Assembly (NCBI GenBank): GCA_002401635.1
Contig: NVTQ01000034.1
Span: forward strand, 1 to 18,527
Origin: Pseudomonadota bacterium
GTDB taxonomy: Bacteria; Pseudomonadota; Zetaproteobacteria; Mariprofundales; Mariprofundaceae
Reading direction: 5' to 3'
Length of the DNA stretch: 18,527 nucleotides
How positions within the stretch are numbered: the stretch's first letter is position 1; each line of letters begins with the position of its first letter. The notes under the pieces are model-generated. The model was not told the origin of the DNA and ran no database searches. It saw only the letters and a program-made list of their open reading frames with translations. Below are positions 1-5,630 of this stretch, one piece after another. A program made the translations under genes and the position numbers.

Positions 1-1080
1 CTTATTTTTCCTAAGCTTGTCTCTTGCTTCATTTAGCTTTTTTCGTTGATAGAAGTCTTGTGAATATTTATGTTGAATTGAATCGTAAGTTTCACGAATC
101 AACCGCCCCATTACACCTAATTCATGGACTGACAGCGTAACCCATTCGGGGGCACGAGCAGAGCAGCTAATTGCATACCGGTTTCCAATTACTTTTCCTT
201 GATCGGCTTGACCATGCGCCTTGGTGATATATCCCGCTGCTTTTGCCATATACGCTCCGGCTGCATCAGCGTTTAAAATTTTTTCTAAATGAAAATATCC
301 ATTCCCCCATATCGATTCAATTCGTCTTGACCATGCTTTAAAGTGTTTAGGTTCTACGCGCCAATCTATGAGCATATGTATATGTGGGTTATCTTCACCA
401 TTTTGATTTTGCGGAATCTCAACAACCCAACAGTAGCGCAATTTGTCAGGCCGATTACCGGATGTGTGCCCTGAAAGCTTCTCAACACGCCCCCCCACTT
501 TATACTCCCACCCACGTTGGTACATTTTAACCATGCCGTCCATTGTGCGAGTGGCTTCTCTTTGAACGGTCGTTTCATTTTTTGCAATTTTTTCTCGTAC
601 CTCTTCGGTAAATGTACCGGTCGCAAAGGTCTTGTAACCCTGATATTTCATAGACATATACTCACAGCTTTCAGCAATTTTACGGGCACCACGGTCTGAC
701 AGCATTAAACTTGCTCTTTCACCGTCATTTAACGGCGGAGAGATTGACATTTCAGTGTTAACACGAGTACGTATCCGGTATTGATCACACCAGTCTCTGT
801 ACTCGATCACAGTACACGAGCCAGGAGCATCAACCGGTTTTGATATTGCTGACATTTCAGTTTTTATTTTTTGGTGCTCTCGTCGGCTATTAGCGCCCAA
901 CTCACTAAACGGGCCTTCAGCAACACACGCCAAAGGAACCGGTAAATTTGAAAAATATTTACGACCACGAAAGGCTTGTTTTTGTGCTTCTACAAGCAAG
1001 ATATCGTATGTCGGACTTTTGGTGCCCTTGACTAGACTATTACAACCGGCTTCGCCGGTCGCCAAACAATTATTAAGCAT
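1..1080 (-). CDS. Rolling-circle replication initiator (HUH endonuclease), copy A, 3' end cut by window
   Basis: First 360 residues of the 469-residue protein that is complete at 12203-13612. The part present already includes the HUH motif (NPHIHM, His233 and His235) and the two-tyrosine motif (Tyr277, Tyr284). The start ATG at 1080 has GGAG eight bases upstream and overlaps the preceding gene by eight bases. It differs from copy B only by a synonymous Arg codon change at 883. The missing C-terminus is a window-edge effect. Confidence 0.85.
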   Translation of the reverse strand, partial: MLNNCLATGEAGCNSLVKGTKSPTYDILLVEAQKQAFRGRKYFSNLPVPLACVAEGPFSELGANSRREHQKIKTEMSAISKPVDAPGSCTVIEYRDWCDQYRIRTRVNTEMSISPPLNDGERASLMLSDRGARKIAESCEYMSMKYQGYKTFATGTFTEEVREKIAKNETTVQREATRTMDGMVKMYQRGWEYKVGGRVEKLSGHTSGNRPDKLRYCWVVEIPQNQNGEDNPHIHMLIDWRVEPKHFKAWSRRIESIWGNGYFHLEKILNADAAGAYMAKAAGYITKAHGQADQGKVIGNRYAISCSARAPEWVTLSVHELGVMGRLIRETYDSIQHKYSQDFYQRKKLNEARDKLRKNK

Positions 1081-1417
1081 CGTTAAACTCCAAGTGATTT
1101 AAGCCCACAGAAACTAATGACGCTATATAGCTATTAATTTCACCTATTTTTTCTGTGTCGCAATCACCGGAAAGAATAGCGTTTCTTTTTATTATATTTT
1201 TTTTTAAATCAATTATGTGCGCTTGGGATAGCTCGATAAGTAGCGTTGTATTTTTTAGTTTATTATGCATATTATTATTCCGTTTATCTGATAAAAATTC
1301 ACAGTGACTTATCAATGGTATTAGGATTAAAAAAAAACTTAAAAATACTAAACCATCAAAATTATTCACTGTTTTTAATTTCAACCGTATAATTATTTTT
1401 AATATCAAGCGCTTCAT
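1073..1417 (-). CDS. Small single-span membrane protein, unknown function (copy A)
   Basis: 114 residues: a basic N-terminus (Lys/Arg-rich residues 2-15), one hydrophobic span at about residues 20-37, then a polar tail that may form a helix, predicting N-in/C-out topology. The ATG at 1417 has GGTGGG about eight bases upstream, but the start lies 56 bases inside the preceding gene. A GTG at residue 17 (1369) would remove most of the overlap but lacks a ribosome site. The stop overlaps the replication gene start by eight bases, so the two are probably translationally coupled. I do not recognise the family. A lysis or spanin-like role would fit the topology but is a guess, and its place before the replication gene argues for an early function. 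Confidence 0.55.
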   Translation of the reverse strand: MKRLILKIIIRLKLKTVNNFDGLVFLSFFLILIPLISHCEFLSDKRNNNMHNKLKNTTLLIELSQAHIIDLKKNIIKRNAILSGDCDTEKIGEINSYIASLVSVGLNHLEFNDA

Positions 1418-1688
1418 TGGCTAAACCCACCAGGCAGATTGCAATATTTTTACAGAAATTTGCATCCATATCAGACCATGAACGCTTGACATCAATTACG
1501 TTTAACTTTGATTTTCTTTCCAGATAGTAAATTGCAGAATTATAATATTTTGACCAATTACAACAGAGGTACGATTCACCAGCGCTAGAAATTTCCATTA
1601 GTGATTTTTTCCCACCGAAACTTACAATAAATTTACACGCTGACTCATATTCCAAATATTTCAGTAAGTCTTTTTTATTTTTATTCAC
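1362..1688 (-). CDS. Small soluble protein, unknown function (copy A)
   Basis: About 108 residues from the GTG at 1688, chosen because GGGGG lies five bases upstream; a TTG at 1700 would add four residues. The protein is mixed charged with several cysteines (including a Cys-Cys pair in SYLCCNW), no membrane span and no motif I can name. It follows the Cox-like gene by 16 bases and overlaps the next gene, so it belongs to the early minus-strand transcript. Position between regulator and replication gene suggests an early accessory or host-takeover protein, but nothing in the sequence proves it. Confidence 0.6.
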   Translation of the reverse strand: MNKNKKDLLKYLEYESACKFIVSFGGKKSLMEISSAGESYLCCNWSKYYNSAIYYLERKSKLNVIDVKRSWSDMDANFCKNIAICLVGLANEALDIKNNYTVEIKNSE

Positions 1689-1704
1689 ACAAGCCCCCAA
1701 GAAA

Positions 1705-1902
1705 TTAGTATTTTCTTTCTAATGCTTGCTTCATTAGAAGCGCGTTATTGATAAAAATCTTTTCACTGTCATTTTTTCTAGGCTTTAAAGGATACTCTCC
1801 AGCACTTGCCCTTTGTGATACCGCACGAACAGACAGCCCTGTTCTTTTGGCAAACTCACGAATTGTTAGGTATGGGGTATCTAATTGGATAGTTACAGGC
1901 AT
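1705..1902 (-). CDS. Cox/Cro-like DNA-binding regulator, probable excisionase (copy A)
   Basis: 65 residues. The frame is open to 1968, but the ATG at 1902 is the likely start because GGAGGG lies nine bases upstream, while the earlier ATG has no site. Residues 10-36 (pattern YLTIREFAKRTGLS, then RAxSQRASAGEYP) resemble P2 Cox and other small winged-helix excisionase/regulator proteins: a helix-turn-helix followed by a Gly-x-x-Pro wing. It is the first gene of the long leftward operon and is divergent from the C-like repressor across an operator-like region. By analogy with P2 it should repress the lysogenic promoter and steer the integrase to excision. Family resemblance is from memory of P2 Cox; the dual role is inferred. 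Confidence 0.75.
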   Translation of the reverse strand: MPVTIQLDTPYLTIREFAKRTGLSVRAVSQRASAGEYPLKPRKNDSEKIFINNALLMKQALERKY

Positions 1903-1951
1903 TGGCTGGGTCCCTCCAAATATGTATACTAGAGCAGATAAGCGCATATGA

Positions 1952-1966
1952 GTCACAACAAGTGAC
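1952..1966. promoter_or_regulatory. Operator-like inverted repeat in the genetic switch (copy A)
   Basis: GTCAC-AACAA-GTGAC is a perfect 5-bp inverted repeat with a 5-bp centre, loosely extended by CATAT/ATAT outside. It lies between the divergent regulator genes, and its right arm overlaps the -35 hexamer of the repressor promoter. It is a good candidate binding site for the repressor or the Cox-like protein. The same site is at 14484-14498. Confidence 0.5.
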
Positions 1967-1991
1967 ATATACGAGCCATTAATGGCATAAT
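1962..1991 (+). promoter_or_regulatory. Sigma70-like promoter for repressor-integrase (copy A)
   Basis: GTGACA (1962-1967), an 18-bp spacer and CATAAT (1986-1991), each hexamer one base from consensus. Transcription would start near 1998, which leaves too little leader for the ATG at 2005 but suits the GTG at 2026. In P2, repressor and integrase share one promoter, and the same is likely here. I saw no equally good promoter for the leftward operon. Confidence 0.55.
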
Positions 1992-2025
1992 AAATTACAC
2001 GTACATGCTAGTCAAGGAAATTTTT

Positions 2026-2346
2026 GTGGGTATAGGTGAAAAAATAAGACACATACGTGTTAGTGAAAAACTAACCCAAATAGAATTTACCCAACTGACA
2101 GGTATTAAGCTTCGTACATTAAGGGGATATGAGAGCGAGTCACGCACAGAAATCAGCGTTAAAGAAATACTTAAAATAACCACCCATGAGCGCTTTGAAA
2201 AATATATATTTTTTTTAATGACTGACAAAGAAACAACTGCATTAAAAGATGAAGAATTCTTAGAGCTATTTGAAAACTTGGATAAGGAAAAGAGCAATCA
2301 AGCCTTGGATTTTATGAAATTTTTACTCGGCAAGTCTCACGATTAA
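2026..2346 (+). CDS. P2 C-type lysogeny repressor (copy A)
   Basis: 106 residues from the GTG at 2026, preferred over the ATG at 2005 because AAGGA lies seven bases upstream and the promoter start would be near 1998. Residues 2-38 are an XRE-type helix-turn-helix (GEKIRHIR, TQIEFTQLTG, then RTLRGYESE). The following part (FEKYIFFLMTDK) closely parallels the P2 C repressor, which has TKYTLWFMTN at the same place; P2 C is 99 residues. Like P2 C it lacks a peptidase domain, so SOS cleavage is not expected. It is divergent from the Cox-like gene and upstream of the integrase, the same order as in P2. Its last 24 bases overlap a convergent small gene. Confidence 0.8.
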   Translation: MGIGEKIRHIRVSEKLTQIEFTQLTGIKLRTLRGYESESRTEISVKEILKITTHERFEKYIFFLMTDKETTALKDEEFLELFENLDKEKSNQALDFMKFLLGKSHD

Positions 2347-2487
2347 AATTTCGAAGGTATTTTTTTTAGCCTTGCTTCTTTTTTTGTTTGATGGCTCTTT
2401 AAGCTTTAGGAGAAATACTGAAAATATTTTTTTTTGTTTGCTAGAAAGTTTTTTATAGTTATTTAAGGCAACCTTTGCGGACTCCAT
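2323..2487 (-). CDS. 54-residue basic protein antisense between repressor and integrase (copy A)
   Basis: Open frame of 54 codons starting ATG at 2487, preceded by AAGGAGGTGG eight bases upstream, one of the strongest ribosome sites in the window. The product starts MESAKVALNNYKKLSS, has a short hydrophobic patch (IFSVFLLKL) and a Lys/Arg-rich middle (NKKRSKAKK). It is convergent with the repressor, overlapping its last 24 bases, and divergent from the integrase. A perfect TTGACA (2533-2538, minus strand) lies upstream with a weak -10 (TAGTTT) at 17 bp. No family recognised. The transcript would be antisense to the repressor 3' end, so it may act as RNA as well as protein. Confidence 0.65.
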   Translation of the reverse strand: MESAKVALNNYKKLSSKQKKIFSVFLLKLKEPSNKKRSKAKKNTFEILIVRLAE

Positions 2488-2509
2488 GCTTCCACCTCCT
2501 TTTTTTTCA

Positions 2510-2538
2510 AAACTAAGCTAAAAAAAGGCAGGTGTCAA
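2510..2538 (-). promoter_or_regulatory. Possible promoter of the 54-codon gene (copy A)
   Basis: On the minus strand, perfect TTGACA (2533-2538), a 17-bp spacer, and a poor -10 TAGTTT (2510-2515). Start would be near 2503, just before the ribosome site at 2492-2501. The weak -10 makes it tentative. Confidence 0.35.
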
Positions 2539-2568
2539 TCATTAACTAACACTATAGTGGGCTTGAAC

Positions 2569-3666
2569 ATGAGCATAACAAAAACAAATCAAGGTTACCT
2601 AGTCAATACTCGCCCTAACGGTCACAGCGGCCCAAGATTTAGGCGTACATTTAAATCCCACGCTGAAGCAAAGGCATTTCAAAAGCACATAAACGCAACA
2701 CACAAAGAGACAACAGACTGGGAAAAACCTAAAACGGATAATCGTAAGCTATCTGATATTGCTAAAGATTGGCACACGTATCACGGCCATACTATAGGCT
2801 CTGGTGAAAAAAGACTCCAACAATTAGAAGCTACAGCAGAATCTTTAGGTGATCCTCTCGCTATAAAAATAGATCCAAAAGATTTTTTAGTGTACCGCAG
2901 AAAAAGACTTGAGGATGGTATAACTGAAAATCATCTAAACCACGAATTATCCTACCTAAAATCAGCTTTTAATGAACTTATACGAGTTGATGCTTGGAAC
3001 CTTCCTAATCCATATGGAAAAATTAAAAAACTAAAAATGGATGAAAGAGAACTGTATTTTTTAACATTGGAAGAAATCGAAAGTTTATTATTAGAAATCA
3101 ACCAAGGGAGAAATAAAGATACACTTGTTATTACCAAAATATGCCTGTCTATAGGCTGTAGATGGGGTGAAGCACAAAACCTTAGAGCAGAACAGATACA
3201 CCATGGAAAAATCCACCTTACAAAGACAAAAAACTCCAAAAATCGTAGCGTTCCAATATCTGACCAATTAGCTAACGAAATTTTTATAAACCGCCCCAGC
3301 AGAGGACAACTTTTTGTTAGTGCTTGGGAGTCGTTCGAAAATGCTATAAACCGCTCTGACATACAGCTACCACGAGGCCAAATGACACACGTTTTAAGGC
3401 ACACTTTCGCTAGTCACTTTGTAATGGATGGCGGAAATATACTTAAGCTAAAAGACATACTGGGCCACAAAACTATTCAAATGACCATGATTTACGCGAA
3501 GCTGTCACCTAGCCATCTAGCAACCGCAATCAAATGTAATCCATTAGCAATATTAGCCCGCCCCAGTAAAGACAAGAGTGAAACAGAGAACGAGGTAAAC
3601 TTAAGTAAGGCGGGCCAATTGCGGGCCAATTCCGACAATTTAGAAATTAATCAAAGTGCTCACTAA
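2569..3666 (+). CDS. int: P2-type tyrosine integrase (copy A)
   Basis: 365 residues from the ATG at 2569 (a GTG at 2557 would add four but has no ribosome site). The N-terminal arm-binding region (residues 8-40, NTRPNGHSGPRFRR) matches the style of the P2 integrase start. A core-binding SAM-like domain spans about 60-150 and the catalytic domain about 165-325. Catalytic residues visible: Arg198 (CRWGEA), Lys219 or Lys221 in the beta-hairpin, His274 and Arg277 (HVLRHTFASHF), His300 (LGH) and Tyr309 (MIYA). The pattern PRGQMTHVLRHTFASHF is very close to P2 Int. A 35-residue tail beyond the P2 end encodes two copies of the CGGGCCAATT repeat, so coding and arm-site DNA overlap. It catalyses integration and excision at the adjacent attP. 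Confidence 0.93.
   Translation: MSITKTNQGYLVNTRPNGHSGPRFRRTFKSHAEAKAFQKHINATHKETTDWEKPKTDNRKLSDIAKDWHTYHGHTIGSGEKRLQQLEATAESLGDPLAIKIDPKDFLVYRRKRLEDGITENHLNHELSYLKSAFNELIRVDAWNLPNPYGKIKKLKMDERELYFLTLEEIESLLLEINQGRNKDTLVITKICLSIGCRWGEAQNLRAEQIHHGKIHLTKTKNSKNRSVPISDQLANEIFINRPSRGQLFVSAWESFENAINRSDIQLPRGQMTHVLRHTFASHFVMDGGNILKLKDILGHKTIQMTMIYAKLSPSHLATAIKCNPLAILARPSKDKSETENEVNLSKAGQLRANSDNLEINQSAH
3611..3631 (+). repeat. Integrase arm-type direct repeats, P side (copy A)
   Basis: CGGGCCAATT at 3611-3620 and again at 3622-3631, an 11-bp period, inside the 3' end of int. The same 10-mer occurs three times in the same orientation on the other side of the attP core. Two groups flanking the core at one-turn spacing is what arm-type sites of tyrosine integrases look like. 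Confidence 0.6.
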
Positions 3667-3709
3667 CATCTAACCCACTCATAAGACATTGATTTATATC
3701 GAAAATAAA

Positions 3710-3766
3710 TGGTGCCCGGGAGCGGACTTGAACCGCTACGACCGTGAAGTCGGGAGATTTTAAGTC
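3710..3766 (-). other. attP: attP core: 3' part of tRNA-Leu(UAA) (copy A)
   Basis: Read on the minus strand this is the 3' 57 bases of a tRNA-Leu: anticodon loop CTTAAAA (anticodon UAA), 3' side of the anticodon stem TCTCC, variable arm CGAC/GTCG, T arm AGCGG-TTCAAGT-CCGCT, 3' acceptor strand CCCGGGC, and ACCA. The acceptor 5' half is absent, so this is not a working tRNA gene but an attachment core that would restore the host gene on integration. A GGTAGA at 3774-3779 sits at the D-arm distance seen in real tRNA-Leu, perhaps a relic. It lies 43 bases after int, the usual place. Confidence 0.8.
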
Positions 3767-3859
3767 GTCTAAATCTACCTTTTAAATCAATAACTTACAA
3801 TAAAATCAGTAACTTAAGCACTCATCTATACTTGTTTCCGCTTATGTATACTGACAAGT

Positions 3860-3890
3860 CGGGCCAATTTCGGGCCAATTTCGGGCCATA
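3860..3890 (+). repeat. Integrase arm-type direct repeats, P' side (copy A)
   Basis: CGGGCCAATT at 3860-3869 and 3871-3880 plus a partial CGGGCCATA at 3882-3890, 11-bp period, same orientation as the pair inside int. The spacing and flanking of the attP core support an arm-site role. Iterons for replication are the alternative, less likely because the replication gene is far away. Confidence 0.6.
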
Positions 3891-4017
3891 ACCATGAATA
3901 GAATCTATACAAGAAATATAATTTCATTATCAAATGATAAATCATAATACAGAGTATTTTGGCTAAAACTATACCAATAAGTTGATATGCCGTGTGTTTA
4001 TAACTATATTCCTGTAA

Positions 4018-4046
4018 TTGACCACATTGTAAATCAACTTTATTAT
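4018..4046 (+). promoter_or_regulatory. Sigma70-like promoter for the leader RNA and orphan gene (copy A)
   Basis: TTGACC (4018-4023), 17-bp spacer, TATTAT (4041-4046); each hexamer is one base off consensus and spacing is ideal. Start would be near 4053-4058. It is the best constitutive-looking promoter I see, and it lies outside the lytic operon, so it could be active in the lysogen. Confidence 0.6.
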
Positions 4047-4053
4047 AAGTGTG

Positions 4054-4265
4054 CTGCAATACGCAGTGAAGGGTCCTACGAAACTCTTCAGTTTGCTCCA
4101 CGAGAGCCACTATCAACCGCCAGCGGTTTTTATGCTCAAACTTTCCAGCTTTATGGTTGGGGGAAGTTCTGTCACTTTTTTATTTTAGAGTGATAGGACA
4201 GCTCGTGGGCTGCTTTCGTAGGCTTCTCCTGGCCACCCTTTTTGGTGGCTTCTGATTATTCTTAA
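4054..4265 (+). ncRNA. Structured leader RNA / candidate small RNA with terminator-like hairpin (copy A)
   Basis: About 210 bases between the promoter and the orphan gene hold nested pairings: an outer 9-bp helix CCTACGAAA (4075-4083) with TTTCGTAGG (4214-4222), a second 7-bp helix CCACGAG (4098-4104) with CTCGTGG (4202-4208), an inner hairpin AACCG-CCAG-CGGTT (4115-4128), and a bulged hairpin CTGTCACT (4169-4176) with AGTGA (4189-4193) and ACAG (4198-4201). It ends with GCCACC-CTTTTT-GGTGGC (4232-4249) followed by a T-rich stretch, which resembles an intrinsic terminator. This may be a regulatory leader, a separate small RNA, or a single-strand origin or packaging signal. I know no matching family. 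The open frames crossing it lack ribosome sites. Confidence 0.5.
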
Positions 4266-4285
4266 TAATAGAAGGAAGCTATAGT

Positions 4286-4627
4286 ATGCCTGATTCTGAT
4301 ATATTCTCATTTCAAAGTTTTGTAGAACGCTTCAGCGTGGAAAACCTGAGATTTTCTTCAATGGATGATGCAGTTGGAAATACTGTATCTATTGAACATC
4401 TATTAACTATTTTAAAAACACACCGGCCAACCCAAAAAACGAGTAGAGAGGAAATAGTAGGAACATACGTTTATTACACTGGCCTATGGGAAAAGAACCT
4501 AACTACAAATAATTTAAATACCCAGATTCAAAAAATCGTTGACCGTGGTGGAAAATTTGAACGTCAATCAGCACTAATGTTAGCAATAGAACAAAGGGAC
4601 GAGTTCAAGAAAGACCTCAAGGTCTGA
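4286..4627 (+). CDS. Orphan 113-residue protein next to attP, candidate lysogenic-conversion gene (copy A)
   Basis: 113 residues, ATG at 4286 with AAGGAAG seven bases upstream. The protein is soluble-looking, mostly helical and charged, with no signal, span or catalytic motif I can name; a middle stretch reads YVYYTGLWEKN and the end is EQRDEFKKDLKV. It has its own promoter, long structured leader and terminator, and is the only plus-strand gene on this side of attP. In an integrated prophage it would lie at the end beside the host DNA, where P2-like phages carry tin and old. An exclusion, defence or host-modulating role is therefore plausible but only from position and autonomy. Identical in copy B. 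Confidence 0.75.
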   Translation: MPDSDIFSFQSFVERFSVENLRFSSMDDAVGNTVSIEHLLTILKTHRPTQKTSREEIVGTYVYYTGLWEKNLTTNNLNTQIQKIVDRGGKFERQSALMLAIEQRDEFKKDLKV

Positions 4628-4632
4628 GAAAG

Positions 4633-4653
4633 TGGCCCTTTCGGGCCATTTTT
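4633..4653 (+). terminator. Intrinsic terminator, convergent gene end (copy A)
   Basis: TGGCCC-TTTC-GGGCCA (4633-4648), a 6-bp GC-rich stem, followed by TTTTT. It lies six bases after the orphan gene stop and abuts the stop of the convergent spike gene. On the minus strand the hairpin has a weak ACTTTCT tract, so it may also end the lytic operon. Confidence 0.75.
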
Positions 4654-5623
4654 ACTTTGGCAATGTTTGATAAATATTAGTGCCATAAGCGCTATAGAGA
4701 TCACCTGAAAAATCAAACAATACCCCCCAAGGGTTTGAACTTGACTCATCGCTGATGGGTATACCGCAAGGCTTAAAATTAATGCCATCGTCACTGTACA
4801 TGATCGCTTGAGCCTCAATAAAAACGTATAACAACTCATTGAATACAAATAATGAATTTATTTGTGTGTTTGAGCTTGGCAAGTTGTACCACAACCTAGG
4901 CGTATGATCGATTACACCGCTGCCGTCCAACGCCATTGAAAACAAACTTGTTGAAGAACCCACATACAAACGCCCTAAAAAAACTGCCTGGGATTTAAGC
5001 TCGCCAGGATCGACCGGGCCGAAACTATCAACACGAATCCAATTTGAGGCTCCATCTTCACTCACGAAAATTACAGGACCGGCTTCATTATCTGTCAAAA
5101 AAACAAAGGTGTTTTGATCAACATAAAAACGGATTGCTTGTAATTCGGCTATTGTCAATTCATCATTTGTAGGGAAAAAAACTTGCCCCCACGTATCACC
5201 GTTATTTGTAGATCGATAAAAAAAATTATCATTCACCGCCGCCACAATAACGCCGTTAAAATTAGTAGCCAAGGACCTAGGGCTTACTTGGGGTATACGC
5301 TCAGTCCACACATCGCCGTTACTGTCGCTGGTGTACAGACCTCGATTTGAGGCACCAGGGTTAGCACAACCAAGCACCAATCTATCGTTAACACCTAAAA
5401 GTGACAATGGGTTAAATGGTGCCGGTATCTCTTCGATAATTTTATTAAATTCGTAGCGTAGTAATCGAGGAGCGGAGTTTGAACCATTCCCGATAAACCA
5501 AAAATCATTCAGAATCGCGGAACATGTAAGCTCCTCCGTATCTGAAAAATTTAAATGAATACGTATAAAATTTAAATCACTAATAGCATTATTAGATTCG
5601 GCTCTAAAATTATTGATGGGCAT
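4652..5623 (-). CDS. Asp-box beta-propeller protein, probable receptor-binding spike (copy A)
   Basis: 323 residues, ATG at 5623 with AGGTG five bases upstream. Repeated Asp-box-like motifs (Ser-x-Asp/Asn-x-Gly-x-x-Trp) lie near residues 98-106 (TSDSNGDVW), 138-145 (STNNGDTW), 188-195 and 277-283 (SDDGINF), each after a hydrophobic strand. This is the BNR/sialidase-type beta-propeller pattern. No catalytic sialidase Arg triad is evident, so binding rather than hydrolysis is likelier. It is the last gene of the virion operon, where host-recognition proteins are often found. Residue 229 is Ser here and Pro in copy B, the only amino-acid difference found between the copies. The spike role is inference. 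Confidence 0.7.
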   Translation of the reverse strand: MPINNFRAESNNAISDLNFIRIHLNFSDTEELTCSAILNDFWFIGNGSNSAPRLLRYEFNKIIEEIPAPFNPLSLLGVNDRLVLGCANPGASNRGLYTSDSNGDVWTERIPQVSPRSLATNFNGVIVAAVNDNFFYRSTNNGDTWGQVFFPTNDELTIAELQAIRFYVDQNTFVFLTDNEAGPVIFVSEDGASNWIRVDSFGPVDPGELKSQAVFLGRLYVGSSTSLFSMALDGSGVIDHTPRLWYNLPSSNTQINSLFVFNELLYVFIEAQAIMYSDDGINFKPCGIPISDESSSNPWGVLFDFSGDLYSAYGTNIYQTLPK

Positions 5624-5630
5624 TTAACAC

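Noticed and set aside
366..626. 86-codon minus-strand frame inside the replication gene
   Set aside because: Alternate frame of the HUH gene, whose motifs are clearly in the other frame.
2952..3404. 150-codon minus-strand frame inside int
   Set aside because: Antisense shadow of the integrase; no ribosome site and Cys/Phe/Ser-rich nonsense-like product. Same at 15484-15936.
3710..3766. Functional tRNA-Leu gene
   Set aside because: The acceptor and D-arm 5' half is missing, and the 5' side of the anticodon stem does not pair. It is an attachment core.
3611..3890. CRISPR array or replication iterons
   Set aside because: Units are 10-mers with one-base spacers and sit on both sides of attP beside int. 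No cas genes; too short for CRISPR.
3826..4116. 96-codon minus-strand frame across the arm repeats and leader
   Set aside because: Starts at TTG without a ribosome site and is built partly from the CGGGCCAATT repeats; it lies antisense to the promoter and leader RNA. Treated as chance.
3987..4193. 68-codon plus-strand frame over the promoter and structured region
   Set aside because: No ribosome site; overlaps the promoter and the paired bases; composition not protein-like.
4064..4285. Retron or diversity-generating retroelement RNA
   Set aside because: The nested inverted repeats suggested msr-msd or a template repeat, but no reverse transcriptase is encoded anywhere in the unit.
4054..4627. 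Type III toxin-antitoxin locus (RNA antitoxin plus nuclease)
   Set aside because: Layout is similar, but the RNA has no tandem repeats and the protein shows no resemblance to ToxN-type toxins that I can see. Kept only as an analogy.
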